This document shows, in pieces, positions 16,837 through 26,679 of a DNA stretch of 64,000 nucleotides. How positions within the stretch are numbered: position 1 is the first letter of the stretch; each line of letters starts with the position of its first letter. Made by a program: the position numbers and the translations under genes. The notes below the pieces were generated by a model, which saw only the letters and a program-made list of their open reading frames with translations, was not told where the DNA came from and searched no databases. Source of the DNA: Chitinophaga eiseniae (GTDB lineage Bacteria; Bacteroidota; Bacteroidia; Chitinophagales; Chitinophagaceae); contig NZ_FUWZ01000005.1 in NCBI RefSeq assembly GCF_900167135.1, forward strand, positions 133,003 to 197,002, given 5' to 3'.

Positions 16837-17973
16837 ATGAAAAAAATGAACCACTTTGTCTTAATCAGCGCTACCGGCCTGTTGGGCTTCGCCGCCTGTA
16901 AAGGGCCAGCCCAGAAAGGAGCGCCAGCCATGCCCCCTACATCGGTTAATATTACGGAGGCATCCGAAGCGCCGGCCGTTTATTATGATAAATTCCCCGC
17001 TACCGTCACCGCACTGAACAACGTAGAGCTGCGTTCCCAGGTAGCCGGTTTTATCACCGGCATCTTCTTTAAGGATGGTGAAGTTGTGCAGCAAGGAAAA
17101 CCCCTGTATGAAATAGACCGCCGCAAATACCAGGCTGCCTATCTTCAGGCAGAAGCCAATATCGCCAGTGCGAAGGCTAACTACAACAGGGCCAAAAAAG
17201 ATGATGAACGTTACAAGCGCCTCGCAGAGCAGGATGCGGTAGCCCGCCAGATCCTGGACAATGCGGAAGCATCCCTGGAAACTACCCGCAGCGCGCTGGC
17301 AGCGGCAGAAGCCAACCTGGCGGCTGTTCGCACCGATCTGGACTATTCCCTCGTAAAAGCGCCGTTCACCGGCCGTATCGGTATCTCCCAGGTAAGGCTG
17401 GGCGCCCAGGTAAGCCCCGGCACTACGCTGCTGAATACCATCTCCAGCGAAAACCCGATCGCAGTGGATTTTGTGATCAACGAAACAGACCTCTCCCGCT
17501 TCGCTGCCCTGCAGGGTAAAAGCATTGGCGCCGGCGATTCCACTTTCCGCCTGCAGCTGCCCGATGGTACCATGTACCGGCATGGCGGCCGCATACTGGC
17601 CATCGACAGGGGCGTAGACAACCAGACCGCTACCGTGAAGGTGAGGATCGAATTCTCCAATCCTGAAAATCAGCTGAAAGACGGCATGAGCTGCGTACTA
17701 CAGGTACTCAACGAGCAGTCCGGCCATCGCCTGCTGCTGCCTTATAAAGCCGTTACCGAACAAATGGGTGAATACTTTGTGTTCGTGGCCAAAGACACCA
17801 TCGCCGTACAGAAAAAGGTACACCTCGGACCGAAGATCGCCGATAAAATCGTGATCATGGACGGTATTCAGGCCGGTGATAAAGTGATCACCGAAGGTTT
17901 CCAGCGTCTGCGTGACAGCGGCCGGATACAGATAGGAATGCCACCCGCACAGGGCGCGCCGCAGAAGAAATAG
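16837..17973 (+). CDS. RND efflux periplasmic adaptor, lipoprotein
   Basis: A 378-residue membrane-fusion protein of the AcrA/MexA type. It begins MKKMNHFVL with lipobox LLGFAAC (lipidated Cys21); an ATG 18 bases earlier at 16819 abuts the TolC stop. Barrel-sandwich (lipoyl-like) halves surround a coiled-coil hairpin (about residues 90-165), followed by the beta-barrel domain with LVKAPFTGRIGIS. It links the inner-membrane pump to TolC. The ATG at 16819 coincides with the base after the TolC stop, so translation is tightly coupled. Confidence 0.93.
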   Translation: MKKMNHFVLISATGLLGFAACKGPAQKGAPAMPPTSVNITEASEAPAVYYDKFPATVTALNNVELRSQVAGFITGIFFKDGEVVQQGKPLYEIDRRKYQAAYLQAEANIASAKANYNRAKKDDERYKRLAEQDAVARQILDNAEASLETTRSALAAAEANLAAVRTDLDYSLVKAPFTGRIGISQVRLGAQVSPGTTLLNTISSENPIAVDFVINETDLSRFAALQGKSIGAGDSTFRLQLPDGTMYRHGGRILAIDRGVDNQTATVKVRIEFSNPENQLKDGMSCVLQVLNEQSGHRLLLPYKAVTEQMGEYFVFVAKDTIAVQKKVHLGPKIADKIVIMDGIQAGDKVITEGFQRLRDSGRIQIGMPPAQGAPQKK

Positions 17974-18002
17974 TTTATTAGTAGAATCAACAGCAGAAAC
18001 TC

Positions 18003-21000
18003 ATGATTGCAGATACTTTTATAAAAAGGCCGGTGACCGCAATAGTGATCTCTATTGTACTCGTGCTGGTAGGGATACTGGCGATGATGAACCTGCCCGT
18101 AGGGCAGTACCCTGAGATTTCGCCCCCTACGGTACAGGTAACCGGTAACTATACCGGCGCGGATGCGCAGACGGTTGAACAAACGGTGGCCACGCCCGTG
18201 GAAGTGCAGGTAAACGGTACCCCCGGTATGACCTACATCTCCACCAACAATACCAGCAGCGGCCAGATGAGCATGACGGTCAACTTTGAAGTTGGCACCG
18301 ATATCAACATCGCAGCGCTGGACGTGCAGAACCGTGTAGGTATTGCACAGCCTACCCTGCCACAGGAAGTACAGCGTTTAGGTCTTACCGTTAGAAAACG
18401 TAACCCCAGCATCCTGATGCTGGTAGCCCTGTACTCACCCAAAGGCACACACGATATTACCTTCCTCGACAACTACACCAACGTGTATGTGAAAGACGCG
18501 TTGCTGCGCGCCAAAGGGGTCGGCGATATCTTCACCCGTGCGGACGATTTCAGTATGCGTATCTGGCTGAAGCCCGATAAGCTGGCGCAGATGGGCGTTA
18601 CCGCCGAAGATATCCGCGCCGCACTGGCCGAACAGAACGCGCAGATCACCGCCGGCTCCGTAGGTGCGCCACCGCAACAGACAGGGCAGACTTTTGAGTA
18701 CAATATCTTTACCAAAGGCCGTCTGACTACGCCGGAAGAATTTGGCAATATCATTGTCAAAACCCGCCCGAACGACGGTTCCCTGGTATATCTGAAAGAC
18801 GTGGCCCGCATTCAGCTGGGCAAGTTCAACTACGCCGGTAACAACTATGTAGATGGTAAGCGTGCCGCCTACCTCCTGGTGTACCAGGCGCCCGGCAGTA
18901 ACGCGCTGGAAACGGCAGCTAACGTGACCGAGGCCATGGAGCAGCTGAAGAAACAGTTCCCCAACGATGTGGCGTACGTAGTGCCGTTCGAGTCAGTGTC
19001 TGTGGTGAAAGTGTCTATCGAAGAAGTATTGCACACCCTCGTAGAAGCCCTGATACTGGTCGTGATCGTGGTGTTCCTGTTCCTGCAGAGCTGGAGGGCT
19101 ACCCTCATCCCGATCCTGGCGATCCCGGTGTCGATCATTGCGACGTTTATCTTCTTCATCCCGCTGGGCTTTACCATCAATACCCTGACGCTGTTCGGTT
19201 TCGTACTGGCCATCGGTATCGTGGTGGATGACGCCATTGTGGTGGTGGAAGCGGTGCAGCATAATATCGACCACGAGAAGATGTCGCCGAAAGACGCTAC
19301 TATACAGGCAATGAAGGAGATCTCCGGACCGGTGATCGCTATCGCGCTGATCCTGGCGGCGGTATTCGTGCCGGTAGGCTTTATCCCCGGTATAGTAGGG
19401 CGGTTGTACCAGCAGTTTGCGATCACTATCGCTATCTCCGTACTTATCTCCGCTTTCGTGGCGTTATCGCTCACACCGGCGCTGTGTATGCTACTGCTGA
19501 AACCTATGCACCTGGATAAAGACTCCAAAGGTCTCAACAAGTTCTTCTATAAATTCAACCGCTGGTTTAGCCATACCACTTCCCGTTATTCTATGGGGGT
19601 GAAAAAGAGCATCCGGTATGCGCGTTTTGCGCTCGTTATCCTGGTGTGCATCTTCGTAGGTACGTTGATGTTGTTTAAAGCCAAACCGACCGGCTTTATC
19701 CCCACGGAAGACGAGGGCCGTCTGATCATTACCTTCGACCTGCCGGAATCCTCTTCCACAGAGCGTACGGTAGCCGTGATGAGCCAGATGATGAAAGACC
19801 TCGATGAAACGCCGGGCATCAACCACTATGCGGCATTGGGCGGCCTGAACGCGGTGAACTTCTCCACCAAATCCAACAGCGCCACTATCTTCTGTTCCCT
19901 GAAACCATGGAGCGAGCGTAAAGCCGATTCTCTCCAGATCTTCGGGATGGTAGCAGCGGTACAGAAAAAACTCAGTAAGTACAAGGAGGCCAATGTGGTG
20001 GTAATTCCGCCGCCGGCGATCCCCGGTCTGGGCCAGACTGCCGGTTTCTCCTTTGTATTGCAGCAGCGTGGAAGCGGCGATATCAAAGCCTTTGAAGGCG
20101 TATTGCAACAGTTTGTTGCGGCGGTCAATAAACGCCCGGAGATAGCGCGCGCCTTCTCCTTCTTTACGGCACGTACTCCCGGTTACCAGCTGGACATCGA
20201 TCGTGAAAAGGCCAAGAAAATGGGCGTGAAAATTTCCGACATTGCCACCGCGTTACAGACCTATATGGGTAGTGCCTATATCAACGATTTCACCGTTTAC
20301 GGCCGTAATTTCCGTGTGGTAACGCAGGCGGATTCCTCTTATCGCGGAGATATCAAAAACCTCGGTCAGTTCTATGTGCGCAATAGTTCAGGTACCATGG
20401 TGCCGCTAAGCGCGCTCACTTCCTATAAAGTGATTGAGAATGCGCCGGTGATCTCCCACTATAACCTGTTCCGCTCCGCGGAAATCAACGGTAACCCTGC
20501 TCCCGGCTATAGTAGTGGCGACGCTATCAATGCGCTGAAGGAAGTAGCGGCACAGGTGTTGCCGGAGGGTTATGGATATGAGTTCTCCGGCCTGAGCCGT
20601 GAGGAGATATTATCCGGTTCCAAAACCGTATATATCTTCGCGTTATCCATCATCTTCGTGTTCCTGTTTCTGGCGGCGCTGTATGAAAGCTGGTCTGTAC
20701 CGTTCTCCGTACTGCTGGCTGTGCCTATCGGCGCTTTCGGGGCTATTACGGTCCTCTCGTTCCTGCCTAAACTGAGTAACAACGTTTATGCGCAGATCGG
20801 TCTGATCACGCTCATCGGTCTGTCGGCCAAAAATGCCATCCTGATCGTGGAGTTTGCCAAAGAACGTGTGGATAGGGGGATGGACCTGGTGACCGCCGCC
20901 GTGGAAGCAGCCAAGCTGCGTCTGCGTCCGATCATCATGACATCACTGGCGTTCCTGCTGGGCATCATGCCGCTGGTAGTATCGTCCGGCGCCGGCGCCG

Positions 21001-21185
21001 AAGCCCGTAAAACCATGGGCTGGACCGTACTGGGTGGTATGTTCACCGCAACGTTCCTGGCCATCTTCATCGTACCGGTGCTGTATGTGGTTATCACGCG
21101 ACTGGCATATGGTAAAGAGAAGTTGCGGAAGATGAAAGAGAGTTATCAGGCAGTGCCCGAACATGACATACAAGGCAAGCTGTAA
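18003..21185 (+). CDS. RND multidrug efflux pump (HAE1 family)
   Basis: A 1060-residue inner-membrane proton antiporter of the AcrB/MexB type, of normal length. The N-terminus MIADTFIKRPVTAIVISIVL is the first helix. The TM4 proton-relay aspartates are in GIVVDDAIVVVEAV. Two large periplasmic loops and the repeated second half (L-I-G-L-S-A-K-N-A-I-L-I-V-E-F-A) are intact. It exports hydrophobic drugs or metabolites through the adaptor and TolC encoded upstream. Substrate range is unknown. Confidence 0.95.
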   Translation: MIADTFIKRPVTAIVISIVLVLVGILAMMNLPVGQYPEISPPTVQVTGNYTGADAQTVEQTVATPVEVQVNGTPGMTYISTNNTSSGQMSMTVNFEVGTDINIAALDVQNRVGIAQPTLPQEVQRLGLTVRKRNPSILMLVALYSPKGTHDITFLDNYTNVYVKDALLRAKGVGDIFTRADDFSMRIWLKPDKLAQMGVTAEDIRAALAEQNAQITAGSVGAPPQQTGQTFEYNIFTKGRLTTPEEFGNIIVKTRPNDGSLVYLKDVARIQLGKFNYAGNNYVDGKRAAYLLVYQAPGSNALETAANVTEAMEQLKKQFPNDVAYVVPFESVSVVKVSIEEVLHTLVEALILVVIVVFLFLQSWRATLIPILAIPVSIIATFIFFIPLGFTINTLTLFGFVLAIGIVVDDAIVVVEAVQHNIDHEKMSPKDATIQAMKEISGPVIAIALILAAVFVPVGFIPGIVGRLYQQFAITIAISVLISAFVALSLTPALCMLLLKPMHLDKDSKGLNKFFYKFNRWFSHTTSRYSMGVKKSIRYARFALVILVCIFVGTLMLFKAKPTGFIPTEDEGRLIITFDLPESSSTERTVAVMSQMMKDLDETPGINHYAALGGLNAVNFSTKSNSATIFCSLKPWSERKADSLQIFGMVAAVQKKLSKYKEANVVVIPPPAIPGLGQTAGFSFVLQQRGSGDIKAFEGVLQQFVAAVNKRPEIARAFSFFTARTPGYQLDIDREKAKKMGVKISDIATALQTYMGSAYINDFTVYGRNFRVVTQADSSYRGDIKNLGQFYVRNSSGTMVPLSALTSYKVIENAPVISHYNLFRSAEINGNPAPGYSSGDAINALKEVAAQVLPEGYGYEFSGLSREEILSGSKTVYIFALSIIFVFLFLAALYESWSVPFSVLLAVPIGAFGAITVLSFLPKLSNNVYAQIGLITLIGLSAKNAILIVEFAKERVDRGMDLVTAAVEAAKLRLRPIIMTSLAFLLGIMPLVVSSGAGAEARKTMGWTVLGGMFTATFLAIFIVPVLYVVITRLAYGKEKLRKMKESYQAVPEHDIQGKL

Positions 21186-21203
21186 GTAGTAAGTACATCA
21201 TAT

Positions 21204-21239
21204 GGCCCTCATTGATTTTATATCAATGGGGGCTTTTTT
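21204..21239 (+). terminator. Terminator of the RND operon
   Basis: GCCCTCATTGA (21205-21215) pairs with TCAATGGGGGC (21223-21233) with one G-T pair, followed by six T. Confidence 0.88.
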
Positions 21240-21249
21240 ATGGGTATTA

Positions 21250-21633
21250 TCAGAGATTATCATTGTCTTCGGGGGATTCGGGTTCTATCTGTTGCAACTG
21301 CCATTCGGTATAACCTACCATGTACATGGCGCCTACTACAACAGCGCCAACGGTGATGTACCAGAACCAGTCTGTCTGGCTGTCGAAGAAGAGGGCGCAG
21401 GCGAGGCCGGTGGGGATCAGGATGATACCGATGCGCCGGGAGATGTAAGCGGCGTGCTGGTTGGCCGCCTTCCACATTTCCGGGCTGCGGGACGCGAGGG
21501 CACTACGATAGCCGTACCATGATCTGATGCTCTTAGGTGGGTAACGCCGGATAAAATACCCCATGAAGACGAAGATTATCCCTGCGAAAATAGCTGCATT
21601 ACAATACGTGGAATGCACGAAATTCATGAACAT
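21250..21633 (-). CDS. SdpI-family membrane protein
   Basis: A 127-residue protein with three or four hydrophobic helices. The conserved SdpI motif is visible: WYGYRSALASRSPEMWKAAN (about residues 39-58), then Y-I-S-R-R-I-G-I. SdpI is an immunity/signalling membrane protein in Bacillus; in other phyla the role of the family is unknown. It lies downstream of the AsmA-like gene but is separated from it by a strong terminator. Confidence 0.8.
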   Translation of the reverse strand: MFMNFVHSTYCNAAIFAGIIFVFMGYFIRRYPPKSIRSWYGYRSALASRSPEMWKAANQHAAYISRRIGIILIPTGLACALFFDSQTDWFWYITVGAVVVGAMYMVGYTEWQLQQIEPESPEDNDNL

Positions 21634-21681
21634 GGGAGAGGGGTTTGGTTACTATAAGTTACGAAAAAATAATGGGGACAT

Positions 21682-21716
21682 AAAAAAAGCTCCTGATAGG
21701 TTCAGGAGCTTTTTTA
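21682..21716 (-). terminator. Terminator after the AsmA-like gene
   Basis: AGCTCCTGA (21688-21696) pairs with TCAGGAGCT (21702-21710), flanked by A7 and T6, so it can act on both strands. The minus-strand AsmA-like gene ends 19 bases away. Confidence 0.85.
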
Positions 21717-21734
21717 TGATCATGGTTCAGGTGA

Positions 21735-24443
21735 TTAGTGTTTGGTAGAATCGGTTGCCGGTTTTTTCTTGCCGAACAGGCCGTTGAGCGTGTTTTTCAC
21801 TGACTCGCCGGCTTGTTTGCCTACATTTTCCAGTGGTTTGCCACCGGTTGGCGCAGCAGAATCTTTTTTACCGCCCAACTGGTTCTTCAGCTCGTTTTTC
21901 AGTGCGTTGACAGCGTTGTTTTTGATCTGATTGACAGAGTCGCGTACCACGTTTTTCACGGTATCAATTTTATTTTTCACCAGTTCCGTCGCCTGGTTTT
22001 TCAGGTTGTTGGCGCTTTCTTTCAGGTCTGTTTTGAGAGAGGGTTTCATGATATTGCCGGCCATGAGTACCTGCAGGTGTACGCTATCGCCCAGATTAAC
22101 CGGGATGCCTTTGTTCTGTGCCTGCGACACGAGGTTATTCACCAGGTTGTTGCCGGCGGAGCCCATCAGGCTGCGGGGCAGGGCCAGTTGCAGGGTGTAG
22201 TCCAGCGACTGGTCGAAGCCGTGGGAGCCGGCGATGTTCATGGAGACACCGTTGACCGTCACTTTGAACGGGTTTACTTTTACGCGGCCATTTTCAAAGG
22301 CGAAATAGTTTTTGATATCGCGCAGGGAGATGTCTTTCAGCTGGGAGATATTGAGCGTGTTGGCCAGCTGGTCCACTGGTGCGAACTGTTTCAGGAAGCC
22401 TTGTATCAGCAGCAGGTTACCGTCGCCGGTGAGGGTATTGAGTTCCGGGCTCATGTCTTTGCCCAGTTTGCCGTGCATCTTCAGCTGCGACGTGATTTTG
22501 CCTGACAGGAACTTACCGATGGGCATCAGTTTCTGTACGGTATTGAAGGTGTTGAAAGTTTGTTGTACGTCCAGGTTCTGCACATCGTAAGCGATGTTGA
22601 TGTCCGGGTTTGTTTTGCTGTTTTTGGTGCTGTAGCTGCCGTTGATTTCCATGGTGCCTTGCAGGGCGTTGGCTTTCAGCTGTTGCATGGTCACGGTTTC
22701 ATCTTTCACGAGCAGGGCGCCGGTGACATTTTCGAGTACTGCTTTGTCATATAATACTTTACCGATGGCGGTTTGCAGGCTGATGTTGAGGTTGCCCGGA
22801 ACGGCGAACGGTGTCAGGGAAGCGGAGTCAGCTTTAGCGGGAGCGGCTGTTTTGCTGTCTGCCGGGGTGGTGGTGGCGCCCATGAATTTATTCACATTTA
22901 CCTGGTCGGCTTTAAAGTTGAGCTTACCGTCGAGAGGCGCATTTTTAAACGTATAGGCGAGCAGGTTATTCACTTCTCCGTTGGCTTCGAAGTTGCTACC
23001 CAGGTATTGGCCGCTGAGGTCTTTCACGGTCACGTTTTTGGGGTTGAACTGAAGGAAGAGATTTTTTACGTTGACGCCATCGGGATAATCCTTGCTTTTG
23101 TACAGCATATTGCTGAGTTGCAGGGTGCCGGCGGCGTAGAAACGATCGTATTGTTGTTTTTCGATGGCGCTCATATTGCCTTTGGCAGAGATGTCTGCGT
23201 CGAGGAGGCCGTTGAGGGTGGTACCTGCTTCCAGTTTCACGAACTGGGTGACTTTGGAGAGGTCTATTTTCCCTTTTGCGGCACCGTCCACATACATGTC
23301 GGATACCGGTGTTTTCACCAGCAGGCGCAGGTCCAGCGGCGTGTTGTCCATTTCCAGGTGTGCGGTAGGCATATCTACGACGGTATGGTCAGGTACGCCG
23401 TCAGGGTTGCTGACTTTCATGGCGATCTGGATGTTTTTCACTGGTTTGGGCAGGTCAGGATATTGGAAGAAGCCGTCTTTCACGTTCAGGTCCAGTCCGA
23501 AGGCCGGCATTTGTACCGGGGAGTAGTTGCCTTTTACATATCCGCCGAAGGCAGCGTTGCCGCTGGTTTTAATTTTATCGAAATCAGCTTTGTAGATGGC
23601 CGGAACGAGGGATAATATATCCTTGAAGTTGGTAGAAGGGGCTTTAAAGCTCAGGTCCATGCCATAGGTGGAGTCGTTCACCAGTTTAAAGAAGCCCTGC
23701 AGGGCCACTTCGAGGCTGTTGAGCGCAGCTTTGCCTTCTTTCAATGTGTACGTGCTGGTGGTATTGTCTATCTGAATATCGGCGTCCAGCTTGGTTTTTA
23801 CGCTGGAGAGGTAGGGGATGGGGCCGTAGCGGAAGGTGATACCGTCTGCCCTGGTGCTGGTGGACAGGGTGAACTGGTCTTGTGTGAAATCGCCTTTTCC
23901 CTGGTGGGTGAGGCCATCGACGATCAGCTGCATATTGCCTTGCTGATCGTCGTAGTTGATCAGCGCATCTTCAATTTTATATTGCTGCAGGCTCAGGGCG
24001 AAGGTGGTTTTGCTGGTGTCCGCCGGGTTGGCCTGTGTGGTATCGGGTTTGGTAATGTTCCAGTTGGCGGCGCCGTTTTTATGGACAACGGCGTATATCC
24101 GTGGGTTGATAAGGGCCACGTTATAGATGTCCATTTTACCGCCTTTGATGACGCTCATCAGGTTGAGGGCTACGTCAATCTGTTTTACCGCCACGAGGGT
24201 ATCTCCTTCAAATTCGCCGGTACCGGTTACCTGGAGCTCGTCCAGCCCTACGGCCAGCCGTGGGAAATGCCGGAACAGGCTGATATCCACGTCTTTAAAG
24301 TCTACCTTGGCTGTCAGGTGTTTGTTGAGCTCTGTTTTTACTTTGGCGATGATCTTATCCTTAAAGAAATAAGGAATGGCGATAGCCGCCAGCATAAGTA
24401 CTACCAGTGTAACCGCTACAATCTTCAGGATTTTTTTGAGCAT
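21735..24443 (-). CDS. AsmA-like family protein
   Basis: A 902-residue protein with one N-terminal membrane anchor (about residues 7-29). The AsmA/DUF748-like N-terminus follows (LFRHFPRLAVGLDELQVTG, then W-N-I-T-K-P-D). The body is a long series of beta-rich repeats, and the C-terminal region with L-S-I/L-P-R-S-L-M-G is typical. A Lys/Asn-rich helical tail ends the protein. AsmA-like proteins are thought to bridge the envelope and move phospholipids to the outer membrane. No operon partner lies upstream. Confidence 0.85.
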   Translation of the reverse strand: MLKKILKIVAVTLVVLMLAAIAIPYFFKDKIIAKVKTELNKHLTAKVDFKDVDISLFRHFPRLAVGLDELQVTGTGEFEGDTLVAVKQIDVALNLMSVIKGGKMDIYNVALINPRIYAVVHKNGAANWNITKPDTTQANPADTSKTTFALSLQQYKIEDALINYDDQQGNMQLIVDGLTHQGKGDFTQDQFTLSTSTRADGITFRYGPIPYLSSVKTKLDADIQIDNTTSTYTLKEGKAALNSLEVALQGFFKLVNDSTYGMDLSFKAPSTNFKDILSLVPAIYKADFDKIKTSGNAAFGGYVKGNYSPVQMPAFGLDLNVKDGFFQYPDLPKPVKNIQIAMKVSNPDGVPDHTVVDMPTAHLEMDNTPLDLRLLVKTPVSDMYVDGAAKGKIDLSKVTQFVKLEAGTTLNGLLDADISAKGNMSAIEKQQYDRFYAAGTLQLSNMLYKSKDYPDGVNVKNLFLQFNPKNVTVKDLSGQYLGSNFEANGEVNNLLAYTFKNAPLDGKLNFKADQVNVNKFMGATTTPADSKTAAPAKADSASLTPFAVPGNLNISLQTAIGKVLYDKAVLENVTGALLVKDETVTMQQLKANALQGTMEINGSYSTKNSKTNPDINIAYDVQNLDVQQTFNTFNTVQKLMPIGKFLSGKITSQLKMHGKLGKDMSPELNTLTGDGNLLLIQGFLKQFAPVDQLANTLNISQLKDISLRDIKNYFAFENGRVKVNPFKVTVNGVSMNIAGSHGFDQSLDYTLQLALPRSLMGSAGNNLVNNLVSQAQNKGIPVNLGDSVHLQVLMAGNIMKPSLKTDLKESANNLKNQATELVKNKIDTVKNVVRDSVNQIKNNAVNALKNELKNQLGGKKDSAAPTGGKPLENVGKQAGESVKNTLNGLFGKKKPATDSTKH

Positions 24444-24573
24444 AGGTTATCTTTTGAATTTTATGAATGTGAAGGTAGTTGTTTCCGGGAAAGGAGCAAA
24501 GCCTTCGGGGGAGAACCTGGCAGCTTCCTGCCATTTTTACTATTTTTGCGGTATTCGTGAAAATATCAGACGT

Positions 24574-25173
24574 ATGACACCAGAAAGGAAGGAGCGGCTA
24601 CTGACCACCCTGAACAGGCGGCAGGCCAATTTAACCGTTGTATTGGAAGATGTGCAGGACCCGCATAACGTTTCTGCCGTATTACGTACCTGCGATGCCG
24701 TAGGTATCCAGGATGTATATGTGATCAGCACCATGGCCCCGCGCCAGAAAAAATGGGGACACAGAAGCAGCAGCAGCGCGGCTATGTGGCTGACGATCCA
24801 TCAGTTTGACAACGTTGAGGAATGTGTGACAGCACTGCGGGCTAAATATGACAAGATCTTTACCACGCATCTGTCTGCAGATGCCATCAGCCTATATGAT
24901 ATCGACTTCACCGGCTCTGTAGCGCTGGTATTTGGTAATGAACAGATGGGCGTCAGTGAAAAAATCAGGTCACTCTCAGACGGCAACTTCATCATCCCGC
25001 AGATGGGGATTATAAAATCGCTGAATATCTCCGTGGCCTGCGCCGTGAGTATCTATGAAGCCATGCGCCAGAAAACACTGGCAGGTCATTACGATAAGCC
25101 CGGCCTACCCCCCGATCAATACAATACCCTGTTGGAACAGTGGGGGTATCCGATACATGAGGAGGGGGAATAA
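24574..25173 (+). CDS. TrmH-family tRNA/rRNA 2'-O-methyltransferase
   Basis: A 199-residue SPOUT methyltransferase. Motif 1 is VQDPHNVSAVLRTCDAVG, motif 2 is LVFGNEQMGVS and motif 3 is IPQMGIIKSLNISVACAV, all with the knot residues. The best match is tRNA (guanosine-18-2'-O)-methyltransferase TrmH, although the target nucleotide is inferred. The ATG at 24574 gives the family-like N-terminus. TATTTTTG at 24541-24548 is a plausible -7 box. The stop codon lies in the loop of its own terminator. Confidence 0.9.
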   Translation: MTPERKERLLTTLNRRQANLTVVLEDVQDPHNVSAVLRTCDAVGIQDVYVISTMAPRQKKWGHRSSSSAAMWLTIHQFDNVEECVTALRAKYDKIFTTHLSADAISLYDIDFTGSVALVFGNEQMGVSEKIRSLSDGNFIIPQMGIIKSLNISVACAVSIYEAMRQKTLAGHYDKPGLPPDQYNTLLEQWGYPIHEEGE

Positions 25174-25189
25174 ACCCCTCTTTTTTATT
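25162..25189 (+). terminator. Terminator overlapping the trmH stop codon
   Basis: GAGGGG (25162-25167) pairs with CCCCTC (25175-25180), followed by six T. The stop codon at 25171-25173 lies in the loop. Confidence 0.75.
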
Positions 25190-25246
25190 TTAATGTATCT
25201 TTAGGCAAATACCTGTACCTGATGAGTGTTGTTAACCTTTATTCCC

Positions 25247-25630
25247 GTGAAGAAATATTTTGCCCTGATTGCCTTTGTTTTGATGCTTCAGTTGTCCTGT
25301 CAGCAGCGGGAAGTTGTTTGTGCATCCGAAAAGGAAGAAGTAACGAAGTCGCTGTATGACAGTACCGCAAAGCGTTATGATAGTCTCTGCAAAGTTGCAA
25401 TGGGGAAAAACTGGGTTATCGGATTCTTATTCAAATCGAAAGAAAAATATAGAATGAAAATATTGATGGCTGATATGTTTGAAGATACCTGGGTGAGGGC
25501 GAATAAACCGAAAGAAGCGATGGTGTTAATTTTGAGAAAGAGCATTAAACGGTCTTTTGATTCCATTGCTTTTTCACGGTATAATATATCGATGGATGGG
25601 CGTATTCGGTGTTTTGTTGCGGTAGATTAA
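25247..25630 (+). CDS. Small lipoprotein, unknown function
   Basis: A 127-residue product from a GTG start at 25247, chosen because it begins a lipoprotein signal (KKYFALIAFVLMLQLSC, lipobox Cys at about 18). An upstream in-frame GTG at 25226 would spoil the signal. The mature part is charged and has no domain I recognise. TATCTTTA near 25196 is a possible -7 box. Base composition drops sharply to AT-rich here compared with the trmH side, marking the start of the accessory region. Confidence 0.6.
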   Translation: MKKYFALIAFVLMLQLSCQQREVVCASEKEEVTKSLYDSTAKRYDSLCKVAMGKNWVIGFLFKSKEKYRMKILMADMFEDTWVRANKPKEAMVLILRKSIKRSFDSIAFSRYNISMDGRIRCFVAVD

Positions 25631-25639
25631 ATAGAAAAT

Positions 25640-26038
25640 ATGAGTACTTATTATTTGAAGTGTTTTGATGGAAATGTCTTTTTTGATGCCACTATTCGCT
25701 CAGAAAGAAATGGCAGAAAAGTAATCCTTGTATTAGAGACTGACCGTATTCATTTTACCGCTGAAGACCACTTTCCGTTCCTTGCATTACAAAAGATACT
25801 ATTATACCTGGAAGATCAGGGAGTGAAGCTTCTATGCAACGGTGCAAGGATTGATGTATATCCATCCGGATTCTTCATGGAGAGTTTTTTAGCTTACAAG
25901 CTAGTTATGGGTAAGGTGGCAGAGGCGGTGGACCTCGTTAATGTTTTGAAAGCAACAGATGAATTGGAACGAATAGGAACGGTATCTGATCAGGAAGCAT
26001 ATTGGCAAAAGTGGTTAAAAATGGGTAAGGAACGTTAG
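25640..26038 (+). CDS. Small AT-rich protein, immunity-like
   Basis: A 132-residue cytoplasmic protein without signal or membrane segment. I do not recognise the family. It starts 9 bases after the lipoprotein gene. Size, low GC and location just before an RHS locus resemble immunity proteins of polymorphic toxins. That is inference from context only. Confidence 0.5.
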   Translation: MSTYYLKCFDGNVFFDATIRSERNGRKVILVLETDRIHFTAEDHFPFLALQKILLYLEDQGVKLLCNGARIDVYPSGFFMESFLAYKLVMGKVAEAVDLVNVLKATDELERIGTVSDQEAYWQKWLKMGKER

Positions 26039-26070
26039 CGCGTTGATTAATAGTTTTAAGCAAGTAACAA

Positions 26071-26607
26071 ATGAATGAGGAAAAGCTGGTTCAGGAAGAG
26101 ATTCGTCATATAGAGAACAATGCTACAAAGTTATATAGCTATCTGTACGATCTGTACTATATGGGTCGTATAAAAAATGTATCCATTATAGAGAAATTCC
26201 TGGCTTCCTATTTGGATGATAGACGCCCTGCGATAAGACGCGTCGCTATCTATGGACTGTTGTTTGGATTGAAAATTCGACATGAAAAGTATAGGTCAGT
26301 TGCGCTTCGATATATTAACGATCCCGACAGCGATTTTGATTTAAGAATGTTTAGTTTGTCCGGTTTGTCGCAGGCATACATGGGTACTTCGGATGTAGAG
26401 CTTTTGAAGTTTTTTTATTCATTTTACAGTCGGGATGAAGACGCTGATATCAGGGTAACTTGTTTTGCAGGAATGTTAAGAATATTGGGCTTAAGTACGG
26501 TGGAGATTACAAGAATAAATGGGAGTGTGATTATTATGGAGGATGATATACAAACGAAGTTTTTTGCCAATCAGCTTGATGAGATTAGAGCGATTATTTC
26601 AACATAG
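26071..26607 (+). CDS. HEAT-like repeat protein, immunity-like
   Basis: A 178-residue all-helical protein. Helical pairs such as RRPAIRRVAIYGLLFGL and DFDLRMFSLSGLSQAYMG resemble HEAT/armadillo repeats. HEAT-like immunity proteins are known in polymorphic toxin systems. AT-rich, no signal peptide, and in line with its neighbours. No toxin is encoded next to it. Confidence 0.55.
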   Translation: MNEEKLVQEEIRHIENNATKLYSYLYDLYYMGRIKNVSIIEKFLASYLDDRRPAIRRVAIYGLLFGLKIRHEKYRSVALRYINDPDSDFDLRMFSLSGLSQAYMGTSDVELLKFFYSFYSRDEDADIRVTCFAGMLRILGLSTVEITRINGSVIIMEDDIQTKFFANQLDEIRAIIST

Positions 26608-26679
26608 CAGGCGATTGGTATCCGTCATAAAGTAGGCCTTCACCACCTTAAAAAATGAATCATAGTGGGAGCTTTTAAC

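Noticed and set aside
19491..20108. Minus-strand ORFs within the RND pump gene
   Set aside because: Shadow frames caused by codon bias of a long, clearly coding plus-strand gene.
22773..23615. Plus-strand ORF of 280 codons inside the AsmA-like gene
   Set aside because: Antisense to a well-supported 902-residue gene; composition is that of a shadow frame.
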